From Saccoglossus kowalevskii (lineage: Eukaryota > Hemichordata > Enteropneusta > Harrimaniidae), in contig NW_003137821.1 in NCBI RefSeq assembly GCF_000003605.2, positions 272,920-336,919 of the forward strand: a DNA stretch of 64,000 nucleotides, read 5' to 3'. How positions within the stretch are numbered: position 1 is the stretch's first letter; each line of letters begins with the position of its first letter. The notes beneath the pieces are model-generated. The model was given only the letters and a program-made list of their open reading frames with translations. It ran no database searches and was not told the DNA's origin. This document shows positions 25,201 to 40,200 of the stretch, one piece after another. The translations under genes and the position numbers were made by a program.

Positions 25201-28200
25201 ACACAAGAACAAAAACAGACAAAAATTGATTTTTGCAATGTCGAATTTGAATTGCCGGTTCAGCGGCATATCTCCAATAAAACCCATATTACATTTATCA
25301 CCGACAAATTAAACAAATTAATACTACCGGTATATCGTGAACCTGATATTTTGACTGTTTAAAAATATTACACAGACTGACTAAACTGGAGGATGGAGGT
25401 TTGTGTCTTCTGTCCTACTTATTTTGCAATAACACAACTGTAATCCATTAGCAACACAATATAGTAGTGTGCAATAATTTGTCTTTTGCACATTTTTTAA
25501 TGACAATTGCTACATTCACACGACAGCATTTTATTGGAGCCTACGACTCAAAAATGGCCGTGTATACGCGTTCAGCTCGAGCCGGCTCAAGCCAGGCTCG
25601 GCTCCAATATACCCACAGGGTTGAGCCCCGACAGGGTTGAGCCCCGACATGGCCCGACTGTGTATACGCAGGGACCAATTATCGGAGCCCAAATCATGCC
25701 CTCAATCGTCTTCTTCAAGTAACCTTTCATTTCAATTATGGCAGAGGCAACATCGTTTGTAATTTCATGCAATATCTGGCTTGATGAAGAGTTACGCGTC
25801 CTAATATATATTTGGTAGAGTAAAGAAATACTGCGATAGATTGGCAGAAAAATTAAATACAAAATTATGCGACAAAAACTTGAACGACTGAACAGATCCA
25901 ATGGAAATTGAAGAAACTTTTTAAAGACACCAAAGATAAAAATCATAGAAGCGGCCATGGTACGGTGATGTGTTTCTAGTAGGTTTAGATTGACAACTGT
26001 TACACATATCAAAACACTTACAAAATGGTAATTTTGCATGACAATAACTTGAGCGAATGGGCTGTACACATTTTAGCTGCTGTGTTTTCTGTTTATTTCA
26101 GATACTATTACCTAAATCATAACACCAGTGCATTGTCTTTTCTAACTACCTCCATGCTCAGACTTGTGACCTTCCTTTTTTTTTTCCTCCCAGCTCAACA
26201 GCATCGTGTCATGTAAAGAAACAACATAAGCACGACACCAAAATTGTTGTCAGCCATGTTTTTTTTCATACTAATTACCGGTATTTAAGGGCACTGTTCC
26301 GTTCGGCTCTGATCAAACTAAATTGAACTCTGGCAGTTCTCGGCTCTCTAACCCCCCCTCCCCCCGACCATGTGAACGCATTGGAGATGATCCCCTGTTA
26401 AACTGTGGGAGGAGCAGTAGTTCGGCTCTGATAGAATGCTGCCGTGTGAACATAGCATATAATTGCAGAGTGTTTTACTTCCATGCAGTTACTAAGTACA
26501 CCTCTCATTAATACAGTTATCTATTCGGTTAACTAATCCAGGGTCCTATAAATGAACAAATTGTGAAATATCATGGTATGGTGCTTTGTTTAATATCAGT
26601 GTTCATTCAGTATAATGTAGACGATAAATTAGCTTCCCATGATGTTGTGGAATGTTTCAGAAACTGATTTTATGCAACATATTTTAAAGCACTACATTTT
26701 GTCGCAGCGAATCATGTTCGAAATGAGGCATATGTAAAAAAAAAAATTAGTGTAAAAACATTAATGAACAGTTGTGACTATTTAACAAACTACATAGATG
26801 CCAATACTTTAGGTGACTAACTTAGTGTTATTATCGTATCAGAATATTTGAGGCAGATTCACATGCTGGATTGTGGATGGGGAGAGGGTTAAGTGTGACC
26901 CCCACCCCCCTCCATATGCTAAGCAACTTAATATGCAATGCAAATTTTTATTAAAATATAATTGTACATAATGAAATCTGTTAGAGATGTGTGTACGTTT
27001 GACTTTGAGGTTAAACGCCATTGTCAGTAAGCTGTGAACATTCACTCTGACTTATTGAATTTTTACACTGCCATCGGCCGTGTAGCCACTGTAGTCCAAA
27101 AAATAAGCTTGGTACAAATTGGTTGCCTCTACTTGTGTTTTAAAAAAAAACTTAGTCATTGTGTTTGCTTGCTGTTTTGTTTTTTACCCCCCGTGGTCAC
27201 ATATATCCTAAGTTACTACCCATTTAACACAAATTTAGCCTTGCCCCCCATAATCACTATTTTATAGACCCCCTGCCGTGATGCTGTTTTAAGTCCCTCC
27301 CTGGGCAGGTTTGATCCGGTGTAAATGCATCAACTCTTGGCCAGCTTGTTATAAATGATTTTACATCGACTGTGATTTCCGCAGGGATATACCCTCTTTT
27401 GGAATGCGTTCTTGAAGAGATTAGTTCAGTCAAGTATTAGCACTTTGAAGGATCAGCTACCGGGCTAAGAGTCTCAAATCGAGAAACAATTGGAATGCTT
27501 GTATACCTGTGCTGCTTTTCTCAATACAATTGCGAATCTAGGTCCAAATGTCACTGGTTAAGTTTATCTAATTGTTAATTTTGGTTGCTGTTGCCGGTTG
27601 TTTTAAAAGTGAAAGTGAAAGCTATTAGTGGAATGTTAATGTAGCCTGGGAAACAGGATTGGGTAGTTGCACGGAGAATTACAATTAATTATATTGTTTC
27701 TCTGCTCTGTACTGCCCTCAGTTACTTTGCTCTATTAGAATTGCGTCTCTGGTAAAATTTTTCATTCAATTCATTCAATGACACTTTAAGCTTGCACTAA
27801 TCTGATCTGACTTGTGACTGTATTTACGTAAACACACCCGATTGAAGAAATACTTGTAACGAAGATAATCGTGTGTATGATGCAATATCAGTAACATAAA
27901 ACTGTTCTATATGACATCTCTCGGCAGCAAATCTGATTGGTCCTTTGATATTGTCGCATCACCAACTAGTCGCCTCCGAAAATGGCAAAATATAGCTTAT
28001 CTAGAATATTTTTTTTCATGGTAAATGTTTAAAATACTGTAAAGGGGGAAATTATTCACTGGGTTTTAATTTAGCTTATTTCGCTGACTGGAAAATGCGC
28101 TAAATTAAAACCCAGTGAATATGTAAAATTTAGCATAGAACACATTATCTAAATGACGAAACCGTGAATTTAAAACCCACTGAATATGCCTGAAATGGTA

Positions 28201-31200
28201 AATCAGTGAAATTTAAACCCAGTGAAAATTAGTCATTTTACAGTATGATTAATCTAAAGGTCCTTGCTAAGTACTGTAAAATACTTTATTTCCGCTTAGA
28301 ATTAATTTTCGGTATTTCGCTGAAGGAATGATTCATAGAAAATAAAATCGAGCGAATATACCTTTCTTCCTATATTTCATATTCAACTCGTCAAAAATCT
28401 GTGAAAATAAATTCCATACAAAACACCCAAAAAGTCTTTTCAGTGAAAATTTATTCCAGCTAAAATAAGGTGTTTTACAGTACATGTACCTATAGTTTTA
28501 TGCATTCTCCAATGTGCATTTTTGTTATGAAGTTTCTTTCGAGGATTTCTTCATTTCTACTTGTCCCTACCATGGCAACACATGAAATTTTTTCTTCACT
28601 GAACCACTGCTACTGCTTGCCAGGTTTATAGCCAAAAAATAGAAAGTGCCTGTCTAAAAACTCCATCGAAATGATAGCATTCCCCAACCACAGATTTACA
28701 ATCAATTTTTTGTTAATGTTTATGGTTATAATTTACAGGTAATTTTCAATCAAAATTTGACAGGTTTGCCTGTCTAATGAAATTCTGTCTAAAATGACAG
28801 GTAGATGGGTGGTTGGGTAAAGCCTGCTGCTTGCTGATTGGCTGTTGAAATGTGTGAAGACCACAGATAGAACTTGTCCACTATTTAGTTTGTTTATTAT
28901 GTTTTCAATATACTAGTACATTGATGGTTCAAAAAATGAATTATTTGGTTATTCACAGCCAATAAACTGTCTGCAATGTACGTTCAAGAAATAGCGATCC
29001 TATATGCAAATGAATAAAATGCGCTATGAAGCTTATTATACTTGCAAACAAATAACGACTCAGTATCTGCAGCGGAAAAGCTCGAAATGTATACATGTGA
29101 TAAATAGAATATCAAAATTTGTGGCCGTGTTATATCATGTTTTAACTCTTATAAGTTTCTCGCCAAAGGCTTGAAACGTATAAAAAATGGCTACACTTGT
29201 TCTCATGTGTCTCTCATTAGATATTCTCTATAGCCGTATCGTTTCACAAAGTGTGAAATGGGAGAAGTCTGGAACTGGATCGGAACAACTATAATTTCCT
29301 CTTAACCTTTCACTATCGGTTCCCTATTTGCCGTCACAAATTTACAAAATATCCCTGTTCATAGTCTGCAATTTCCTTCAATAGCAAAAAATTGTTTGAG
29401 TAAAAACTGAAAATTTACTCAAATTTATTCTGTTGGCTCCAAAATTAGGGTTCATTTCCAGAAATATTAAAGAATATCAGAAAAAAAGCGCAGAAAAATT
29501 TGGGCGAGAAAGTCTGGTGGTGAAAACGTGAACACATTGTCTGATTATGCTGTTTAATTTCCCATTCATTTTGGCTCCTCTCTGTGAAACCTTTCAGCAG
29601 ACGATGTTTCAGGCCAAAAGTCAGTTAACACCTTTCACAAAATTAACCCTTGTAAAAAAAAATTTTTCTTTCAAAAATGTTGATTAATATCTACAGCCAA
29701 TTGGAAAAATATGTCCACATTACAAAGAAATTAGAAAAAATTACCTAAAAATGGGCAAAAAATTTACGTGGGAAAAATTATAATTAAGAAATGTTATTTC
29801 ATTGCAAGTGACGCCTTGAATCTACTGTATTTGAATAATAAATGCATCGTAAATAACAAATGAATGACATTAAAAGAAACCTAGTCATTTTGTGGAACGG
29901 TGGATACAATGCTTATATCATTTTTTCTAAATGACGTCACTAATCATTACGTTGTGTCATAATTATACTTGAAGATGTTTAATTTGAAAGACTAAAGTAG
30001 AGAAAGATGTAATGATAAATTGTGTCGTTGAAATAAATTCTGAAGGGCCACAAAAATCATTCTTGGGATTCAAAAAATGTCACAGTAAAAAAACATTTTT
30101 TGGATTGCCTCCATCCATTTTAAACATTTACCATGAAATAAATTCTGAAGGGCCACAAAAATCTTTCTTGGGATTCAAAAAATGTCACAAATATGTCACA
30201 AAAATGTCACAAATATGTCACAAAAATGTCACAAATATGTCACAAAAATGTCACAAATATGTCACAAAAATGTCACAAAAATGTCACAAATATGTTACAA
30301 AAATGTCACAGTAAAGAAACACATTTCGGATTGCCTCCATATGTCTGCATACATCCGCGTTTGAAGCGTTTGAATTGTTTTACGTGCTGTACCTAGTTTT
30401 ATGATTACATTAGTACTATTGTTTATAATATCTCTTAGTTGTTACTGGCGTAATTGATACAGTACATTATATAGGAACTCCAAATTTAATCACCATCTGG
30501 CATACACATGTATAGGGTGTATTGATATACCTAGCGTATTACTGTGTTTACGTTACATATGTGCTGCATATTGTTAATCCATTGCAGCGGGATTAACGCT
30601 GTTGCACTCCTGCACATTAGGGCTGGCTCGGTTTGTAACCAAATTAGACGCATATTAGTTGATCAGCCGAAAGGCATGCGTTTAAATATGTCTTCTTATA
30701 CTACGATGTTATTTGTAAATGATGTCAGTAATACGCTTGAACACCGTAAATTAAGTACTGTGGAATACTTTATTTTCGCTGGAATAAATTTTCGCTGAAA
30801 AGGCTTTTTTGCCGTTTTTTATGGAATTTATTTTCACCGATTTTTGATGAGTTTAATGTGAAATATAGAAAAAAAAGTATATTCGCTGGATTTTATTTTC
30901 ACGGAATCATTCTTTCAGCGAAAATATATTCCAAGCGAAAATAAAATATTCTACAGTACTTCGTGTATTTAGTTTCCATGGTTTCTGTAGTTTTGTGTTC
31001 CTTGGCAGGAAACTAACTATTGTTTTAAATGTTCACATGGATTTAGTTTAGCGAATTTTACTTATCAATAAAAATTAGTGAAATTAAAAACCAGCAAATA
31101 ATAAACGTTAACAGTATTATTTGAATTTGTTTTATTATTATCACATGACTAGGGAATCCTGATGATCAAAATAAGTCACATATTACTGTAAAATCTGTAT

Positions 31201-34200
31201 TAGAAGCCGCGGCTTCTATTAAAATGGTACAATACAACAGAGAGGATGCGGCTTCTATTAGAGCATCTACACATATGAGAAATGATGAATTTTTGATTCC
31301 CAATTTTTTAAAAAAATGGGTGCGACTTCTATTAGGGATGCGACTTCTAATACAGATTTTACGGTAATAGTCCAACACCCATGCAATTGTGCGCTTTTAA
31401 TAGAGTAAATACAGTACATTAATTATTCTACTAGACAGATGGGTACACTGGTGGTTTGATGTGGTGTATTAATATAATGCGCAGTCTGAGCGTAGCCTAT
31501 ATAAATCATCTTAAATGGGTTTGCATTCACGTAAGTGTTCTGTACTTCCAATAAAATAATGGTTTCTCCAGACGTTAATAGTGTAATATTGCAATGTTGG
31601 TACTTGGATAAATAGCTCTGACAAGGACGGAGTGATTCCTACATTTGAAATCGACTATCAAAAGCTGCATCCCTAATAGCAGGCTGCATCCATTCTTTTT
31701 GAATATTTAAGAATCAAAAATTCTCTATTTCTCATACGTTTTGATGCTCTAATAGGCGCAACATCCCGTCTGTTGTATTGTACCATGTACCGGTAGACGC
31801 AGCTTCTAATACAGATTTCACAGTACACTTCTCATTAACATTGTCTGTACGTGTTTCTGATAGTTTGACAATTGCAATGTGTTACACGTCTATCTATGGT
31901 GACTTAGGTTTGCATATAAATTATATGTCTTTACCGAGTACATTAAAACTTTGCACACATTACGCATTCGTACATATGAGACTCTTGTACATGCTCATTT
32001 CAATTTAGGCTTAATGATTCAAATTTTGAAATGTACATTCATATACATATATCATCTTAGAATGTAAACGTATATATTTATTACTCAAACTTAGATAACT
32101 TGTCATTATTTATCCTGGTTTAACCTTTTCACCACCAGACTTTCTTGCCCAAATTTTTCTACACTTTTCCCTTATATTCTTAAATATTTTTGGAAATGAA
32201 CCCTTATTTTAGAGCCAACAGACAAAATTTGAGTGAATAAACCTTTTTTCCTATATTTTACATTCAACTTGTCAAAAATCAGTGAAAATAAATTCCATAC
32301 AAGACACCCAAAAAGTCTTTTCAGCGAAAATTAATTCCAGCTAAAATAAAGTATTTTACAGTATTTTGTGATGAAAAGAGGAAACTGGCTGATAAAACTT
32401 TTATTTTCATTACATTATTATCATTTTATTACCATTACTGTGTTATGTTGTGACCTATTTTCTTTTCTCTACTATATTCATGCTAAATTATATAAACAGT
32501 TATTTTCTTTCTGAAATATTCATTGCATGATTGTATCATTAATTATTTATTCCAATTTTCAACAAGCAAATTTTCACTGACATCTGCTCAAAAATGATGT
32601 ATACTATTTGACATTGCCGTGTTCAGGTGCAGTTCTGGTTGTCTCCATTCCCGAAAGGTTTGATTCATCCATGTGGAACTCGTATATGAATTATTATTAC
32701 AATCATTGTAAAAATTGACATAATAGGAAAGTACGAGAAATCTACTATTTATACGGATTTATTTTTTGAACGAGCGATTAAAATTGACAATGACGGGATC
32801 ATCCACAAGTGTAGCATTGTCATGTATGCATTGTATTCTATTGCAGGTCTACAAAGGTTTGGATATAATAACAAATAAAGTGCCAGCAGCCGAGCGTCAG
32901 CAGTGCCCTCACCATATGATAGATTACGTGGACCCGCTCGGCAGATACACGGTCGTGGATTTCCGTAACAAAGCCGTGCCAATTATATCCTTTATAGTAG
33001 TGTCATCCAGAATTGACGGTAATTCCACTTTTAAAAGCGATTTCCCAGGGACTGTGTATTGTCATGTGTTAGTTAAATTTTCCCTCCCAACATTGTGAAT
33101 GCAGTGATTGTCCCTTCCCCCCCCTCAAAAATATCATACCCATGCTAATTGTCGCGACAATAGAATATCTTATTTATCATTATTGTATTAATTGTTTTAG
33201 AATAAGAGTTCTATTTATTATTCATCAAAATTAAGTGAAGAGGTGGCCACTATGTTGAACATTTTCCGTGGAGAACCCTTATTCGGTGTCCGGCAACGTA
33301 CACAGCTACTTGATTTTACGCCCTGCATACAGCATTGGTGCTTATAATCTACAAATAGCGAAGTAACTAAACTCTAAAATTAGACTGTGTTTTCACTGAA
33401 TCCGCGTTTCACAATGATTCAGCATTTGACATGTAACACACCTCAAAGTACAGAGGTCGTACTACACTGACCTACGTATGACCTGTAAATATGAAATAGT
33501 GGACATATTTCAAAAATATAAGAGGTCAGAAAAAGGTTGTCTAAGTTCATGCATCAATGTGTGCGCGGCGATTGCCCAGTCAATTGTGGCACGGAAACGG
33601 TAGGGTGGGCGGAGTTCAGATGGGGTTGTTGGGATGGGTTGGCAGCGGTGGTGTGTGTGTGTGTGTTTGTGTTAAGGGACAGACGAATGAGAAGAAATGA
33701 CAACTGTTCATTTTGTGGAGGCTTTCTATATAAAATGTGTATTTCATGCTTTCTTAAATATGTATTTAATAATTTATTTTTCATAAATTTAATTTTTTTC
33801 AATTTTATTTATTAGTTATTTTATAAGGGTAGTTTTTGGAAAGCGAAAATAAGTTAAACCCACATAAATTCATTATTTTTCAAAAATGTTATCATTATAC
33901 AATGGATCAATGAGATTTGGTCCAAAAATGCATAAAAAATATTTACAAAATGTTTCACCAAAAGAATATACATGTAGCTTTCGATAATTAATAGAGAAAT
34001 GCTGTTTCTAATACTTTCTAATAACTTTAGACATCAACACTGGCCAAGCTGGATTTATAGTTGTGAATCTGCTCTAAAAATAAAATGTAATAATGCAACA
34101 ACCCTTTAACCCTAGGTTTATGTAAATGGTTGAAATCACCTCTTATATGCATTGTTTTTTATTTGAAAATTATGTTTTTTTTTCAATTTTTTTTTATATT

Positions 34201-37200
34201 ATCTGTTACCCAGAATCCTTCCAGTAATCACACCATGAACAAATAAGTATATTTTGAGATGGCTGAATTGTTAAAAACTATATTGGTTGCGTGCTTGAAA
34301 TAATTTCTGATTTATTCAGCGTAGCAAAAGTCAGGGTTCCTCCCACAGTTAACCCAATGTATTAAAACCTGTGTAAACAGATTAACCCTGGTTAGTCTCA
34401 ATCTTGAGTTCTGTGTTAAATATATAATAAAAATAAATTTATTGCATCCTTAGAAATAGTTAGTTGACAGCAATAAAATGTAGAATATAATACTAAAATA
34501 AAATTGTCCGTTATTGTTATTTCAGATTTCAAATATTTTGTATAAGTATTAACCAACTTGTCTTATTGTGGGTAGGATGACTTTTAAGTTACTAGATGTA
34601 CATGTATCAAGCAATAATGGCCTGTAAAAAAAATTATGCAGATTTAATTTTAATTTTGTAATAAGACTATTCAATACCGTAACAAATAGATGTGTACGTT
34701 TATTAAATAATTATGGTTTTGAATACATGCATAACAAGTTGATTGGGATGAAAAACGTCCTTTGAAACGAAAAACAAACATTTCCCAATTATGCCGTATG
34801 TGGTGCATTTCACTGATAAGTGGAATTGTAAAAATAATGTGGTTTAGGTTTTGTACTATTAAATAAATACTATTTTTTTGCTATGAAATGGACAATTCAA
34901 AATTAAATGTTTCTTATGGCTTTCATGAAGTGCATATATTCTGATATGATTTTATGTCTCGTTGGGAAAATGTATAGAATTGTTATATTAAAAATTGAAT
35001 GTTGACAGAGATGAAAATTTCTGCTTTATTATAAGCATTGACTCTACAGAGATGTTTTCCCAGTACTGCATCCGGATCTTCTTAAGTACAAATATTTGAG
35101 TATGCAAACTTCAATAGTTGTTGATTTTTACATAATACTGTATAAAATACTTTATTTTAGACGTAATTAATTTTCGCTGAAAAGACATTTTGGGTTTTTT
35201 GTATGGAATTAATTTTTACTGTAAAATATAGGGAAAAGGTATATTCGCTGGATTTTATTTTCACTGATTCAGCGAAAATTAATTCCAAGTGAAAATAAAA
35301 TATTTTACTGTATGAAATTCTCTGGACCCCCTTCTCATACCTAAAAAAGTGCCTAGGAACTCCAATATTTAGGTGACAGTGCCCACGATAGTTGGTTATG
35401 ATGCCTCCAATCATCAACTTTGATCAGATTTTGAAAACTTTTGGTTGAAATATGTAAAGAAATAATTTTGCTCCAGATTTTTGCTATTGGGGGGGGGGGG
35501 GTACTGGTATGTCCACAGAGAACCACAACTGCGTAATTTGCATAAGTTATTAAAACAAATTTAACTGATGTTCTTAATATTGAAATCTTTGACATTCTAT
35601 TTTTAAAGAGCTTTACTCTTCCCAAGTTGTTACCAAGTAGTTGGTCGTCTATATATAATTATTTCTCTTCTCAATGCATATGTATGTTAAGTTTTGTTCT
35701 GTTGAGCGAAATTGACAATGGGAAAATCCTGACAGGTCATTCATGCTGTTCAGAACAACATGAAAAATCAGACCACTGCGTCTCGTTGAATCGGTAGATT
35801 CGTCATCAGTATAATTTGATATATATACTATTTGATTTATCCAAAAACAAATGGATCCCCAAAGTACTATATCGCACAACGAGACGATTGAGATGCAGGT
35901 CCACGATTTTGTATCCTTCAATTTTTTCTCTTTTTATTGAGCTGTACAAACCAGATGCGCTTTTGAGTAATATTACAGAATAATTACATTAACCTATTAG
36001 AAGTCTAATATTGCTTATATTGATGTAGTTTTGCAAACACACTAACCTGATTTTATATGGATACATTTGGATTTTCTGCTAGCGTATTCGCTGTAATAGC
36101 GCATACGCAATCGTAAATTACACGAATTATTCTATGCTCAAAATACGTAGTACTGTAAACTTCTTTATTTTCGCTTGGAATTAATTTTCGCTATTTTCAC
36201 TGAAGGAATGATTCAGTGAATATAAAATCAAGCGAATATTCTTTTTTTCTCGTATTTTACATTTAATTCGTTAAAAATCAGTGAAAATGAAATCATACAA
36301 AACACTCAAAAATTCTTTTCAGTGAAAATTAATTCCAGCTAAAAGAAAGTATTTCACAGTATTTAAATGATTCATCATATAGCAAAGGAAACTTTTGGTT
36401 TAGGAGAACTTTAATTAACTTGTGTGAAATATATCAAATGTAAAAGACTGTTTGTTAACATGGTATTTGAACATGCATTGCTCACCGACTCCCCCCTTTT
36501 ATTGACGTTCTTAAATTTATTATAATATGACATATTTTACCATAGAACACTTCTGTCATTTTAATACTTAATACAGCATAGATGCTACTGTTTCAAATGT
36601 GAATATAATCCTGAAAAATGTGTTGCTATTCCATTAACCTTTTGTGTACCATTATTTTTCTCAACAAAATGTTGGTGCCTGTTATTATGTATTTTTCTAA
36701 AAATTTTTGACCAGAAGGACATACACGTAAATTACCAATCTCTTAGCTACAAGTCTTTATCAAAACATTGGAAAAATACAATGGGATTAAAATTTGTAAA
36801 TGATGATGAATGTTGACTTCGACCTTCCAAGGGTTAATAGTTGCGTTCACGCACAGCTCCTTAGCACGGGCTAAGAGGTCAAATTCCTTAGCCCGTGCTA
36901 AGAAAACGTGCGTGAACGCTTAGCACGGGCTAAGGAATGCTAAGTACGGGTTAAATCTGATCCGAATTTAAGACGCGGTCTAGACCTTAGCACGGGCTAA
37001 CGAAGTATGCGCGAACGCTTAGCCCAGGGCTAAGCGCCCTCTGCGGCGACCTTTGGGTGTGAAAATTGTCCCATGTTCGTATAACGACACTATTCCACCA
37101 GTCATTACTCCGCGCTCGCTTCCACACTAATCGGGTCACTGTAGTAGTAGAGCGTACAGCAGCTCCAATCGTAGACAAAATAAATTTGGTTCGCTGTCTA

Positions 37201-40200
37201 CGACGTGCATTAATAAAACTCTGTATTCTGTTACGACCGTTGTATACTGTTTATGTGCATCCAAATAAGTTGGGTCCGTCTTCTCTCGCGTACCTGTGCA
37301 CGTCGCTTCAAATTTAGAACGAAACATGCCAGCAGCAGAAATAGAACCTCGCGCGTGTCATCCATTTTTCGTTCGCAAATAGCGGCTTACCAAAGGTCAC
37401 CGACTAATGGCACCTCTTAGCCCGTGCTAACGACTGGCCCGCCCTGTGCGTGGACGCAATTGGGTCTAGCCAAAATGCAAATATGCTAGATAAGCCTAAA
37501 TCAGCTTAAATCTTAGCCCGTACTTCGTGTAACGTGAACACAACTAATAATGCAAAGTATTACTAAGACAATGCAGCGGGAGTATCGATGAGATCGCGTA
37601 CTGCCTGAGTGCATGCTTTGCAGTTTACTCGTAATAACATTAATTATTATTATACATCTTTTCCTTCCAAGGATACACCATCGGAATGCCGAAATCCAAA
37701 ATGTTTAGAACAGAATCAGCAAACTACTTTGTGTGGGTCCGGTCAAACCCTGGGGCAGCCATGTTTCTTGTTTTTATTATTAGAGGACGCTTACGCGTGT
37801 AATCGTTCCATATTTGGAATTCGCGTTTCTTAATATGGTAGGATGAAAATACCCAGTAAAATACCGCAAAATTACGGCACGCTGTAACTTATGGCGTTAC
37901 GGTGAAAGATGTATAATAATACATTTTATCATATCTAGTTTATGTGACATTTGCAATTTGAATGCTGTATTAGTAGCACAAGCGATTATGCAAATTACTG
38001 AGTAATAAGTAATATTTTAATAATCAGTATGCAAGAAATGTAATATTTGGTTTACATCTTGCTTCTACTAGGGCAAATACAGAATTACTGAAGCCTGTAC
38101 TTCAAACTACCTGTTGCGAATTTGTCGTCTCTTTCAACCCATTTGTCTTCATCACTCAGTATCGCACAAGGTCCACCATTTCCATTAGCAATGATTTCAA
38201 TACAATGGCTAGAGCCATTTTCAAGGTTTTCAACACCAAAATTCTTAAATAGCATAGAATTAAATTAACTTGGACCCTGGGAAAACGTGAATAAGCCGTG
38301 AATAAATATTTACCTCTTAACATATATATTAAGTGGTTTTGTCGAAAAACTAGAAAACATACACACAAAAAGTGGCTTCACAAGTTGTTTAACTTTCAAT
38401 AAACCCCCACATCAATGAAGGTTACTGGTGTTTTTGTTTTGAACTTGACTATTGTCTGAATGGTTTAATTCAAGTAGGGGGTGGTGTTATTATCCTGAAT
38501 GGCTTCATGACATGTCTCTTTCACACTGCATACGTTGATGAGTTTCTCAAATGATATGCTCAGGTGTTCATGCACATAAAAGGCACGTCTTTTTGACTTT
38601 TTTAATTGGAATACCTATAGATTCAAAAGCATGGGAATTTGATTTTGGGATAGTGGGAAAATGCAATCCTGGCATGGAGGACCACGCCTAAATTTGATTG
38701 ACCTTCAGCTATGGTCTTCCTTTTGTAAAACCAGTCACAAAATGAAGCTTGACCATTTGAACTTGTTGATATAATTCGCTGGTACCATCTTCAATCGTGA
38801 GTGTTTTCTAATTAAAATAATCGTAAAATTTGACCCAAAAATCAAAAATAGGATAGGATAGGATAGGATAGGATAGGATAGGATATTTTATTTGGAACGT
38901 ACACAAAAACAATGCTTGAGTAAAGTCCAACGTAAGAAACATACAGTATATTTATGTTTCTTGAAACAGAACTTGTGTTCGTTCTTCCCTGGATACATGC
39001 AGTTGCCGTTAGAATTTGTCATTAATTTTATTCATCACAAGTTGAAAGCTTCTATGGATGGTTGAAAGGAATAGGAAATAGACTGCGTCAGTATACAACG
39101 GATAATTCTTCCTCCAAAATTTTGCTACAACATTAAAAGAATCTTTTGTCTTTTTTTAGCCTGGAAGTAATTAGTTTATTGTTCATGGAAGTCTGGAAAT
39201 CCAATTTGTTCTTTGTATTATAGACCTTTCTTTCTGTTAATTATTATTATAATTATTATTATTTGAAACTTGTATAGCGCCATAATTCTCGAGAGTCTGA
39301 TCAGAGACGCTTCACAATTATAAGAATTTAAAAAAAAAAAATGAAAGTTATTGATGTTCGTTCTTGTAGGCGTAGGCTTGTTGAAACAATGACGAGTCTT
39401 CATTTTCTTCCTAAATACAGATAACAAATCACATTTTTTTCATGTCAAAAGTAAAATTTATTTAGTTTTGATGCTAGATTCTGAAAGGCACGTTTTTTAT
39501 AAGATGACTTTACTTTAAGTAGTAGTTGTGTTATCGAACGGAGATTACAAATGGGATTATATGGCTTTAGATAAGTAGGCTGGTGCTTAGCCTCGAAGTA
39601 GCTTAATTGTGATTAGAAGAAGTTTGAAGTCGATACGCATGGGTATGGGTGGCCAGGGAATGTTGCTTTCTAAGGTCTGTGCATATATGCACCGTGAGAG
39701 AACCACAATACAGTGATTGGACTTCATTCATTTGTAATGTTATATAATCTAATGGTAGCCTAAGCTGTACTCAATCTATTGTCGTGTACACAACCTTTTT
39801 CAAAGGTTAATAAAAGCTGCCTTAGCTCAAGTGTGTATATGGTGATTACACCCTGAAAATGCTTGGAGGAAAAAATAAAAAATGATACGCTGTTCTCTCA
39901 ATAAGGGGCTTTCCCACCCGAAATGAAGATTGTTTGAAACAAGCAAACATTAGTATTCTTTTTATAGACTTTTGTTTTTTGACAATTCTCCAAATACATT
40001 TCTTAGGTGTGAACAGGGAGGTGTAATGAGATTATTATAGCTCCCTGGTATGAACAAATTAGGTTAAATGTTGGGAGAATATCTCTCAAACAAGAGATTC
40101 TTTATTTATTTTTTTCTGTATGAAAAAAACAAAACAAGAGAATTTTTTAAAAATATTGAAAAACCACCCATATGATGAAACTATATAGTTTGCTTCCGGG

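Larger units (their letters stand above)
19294..32846 (+). other. TRIT1 intron 1, 13.6 kb, transposon-rich
   Basis: GT-AG intron. It contains the nested DNA transposons at 19872-21477, MITEs at 21715, 24382, 28035, 28272, 30756 and 31184, fragments at 31661 and 32120, the Myb-domain remnant at 23869-24156, a terminal-repeat element at 25509-26456 and a tandem repeat at 30031-30311. Near 22228-22262 there is a fragment resembling an end of the 36840-37544 element. Near 22130-22175 there is a hairpin (cacggttact / agtaaccgtg). Stretches such as 22270-23750 and 26520-28000 hold nothing I recognise. Confidence 0.85.

Noticed and set aside
25587-26069. 160-codon minus-strand frame inside the 25509-26456 element
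   Set aside because: No DDE, zinc-finger or Myb signature is visible; it starts and ends in AT-rich or repeat sequence and is likely a chance frame.
33001-33019. GT-AG alternative for the TRIT1 exon 2/3 junction (donor gacg|gtaatt)
   Set aside because: It keeps the frame but adds about 12 non-conserved residues and ignores the exact ATATCCTTT / ACCTTGAC / AC signals that give a gap-free alignment.
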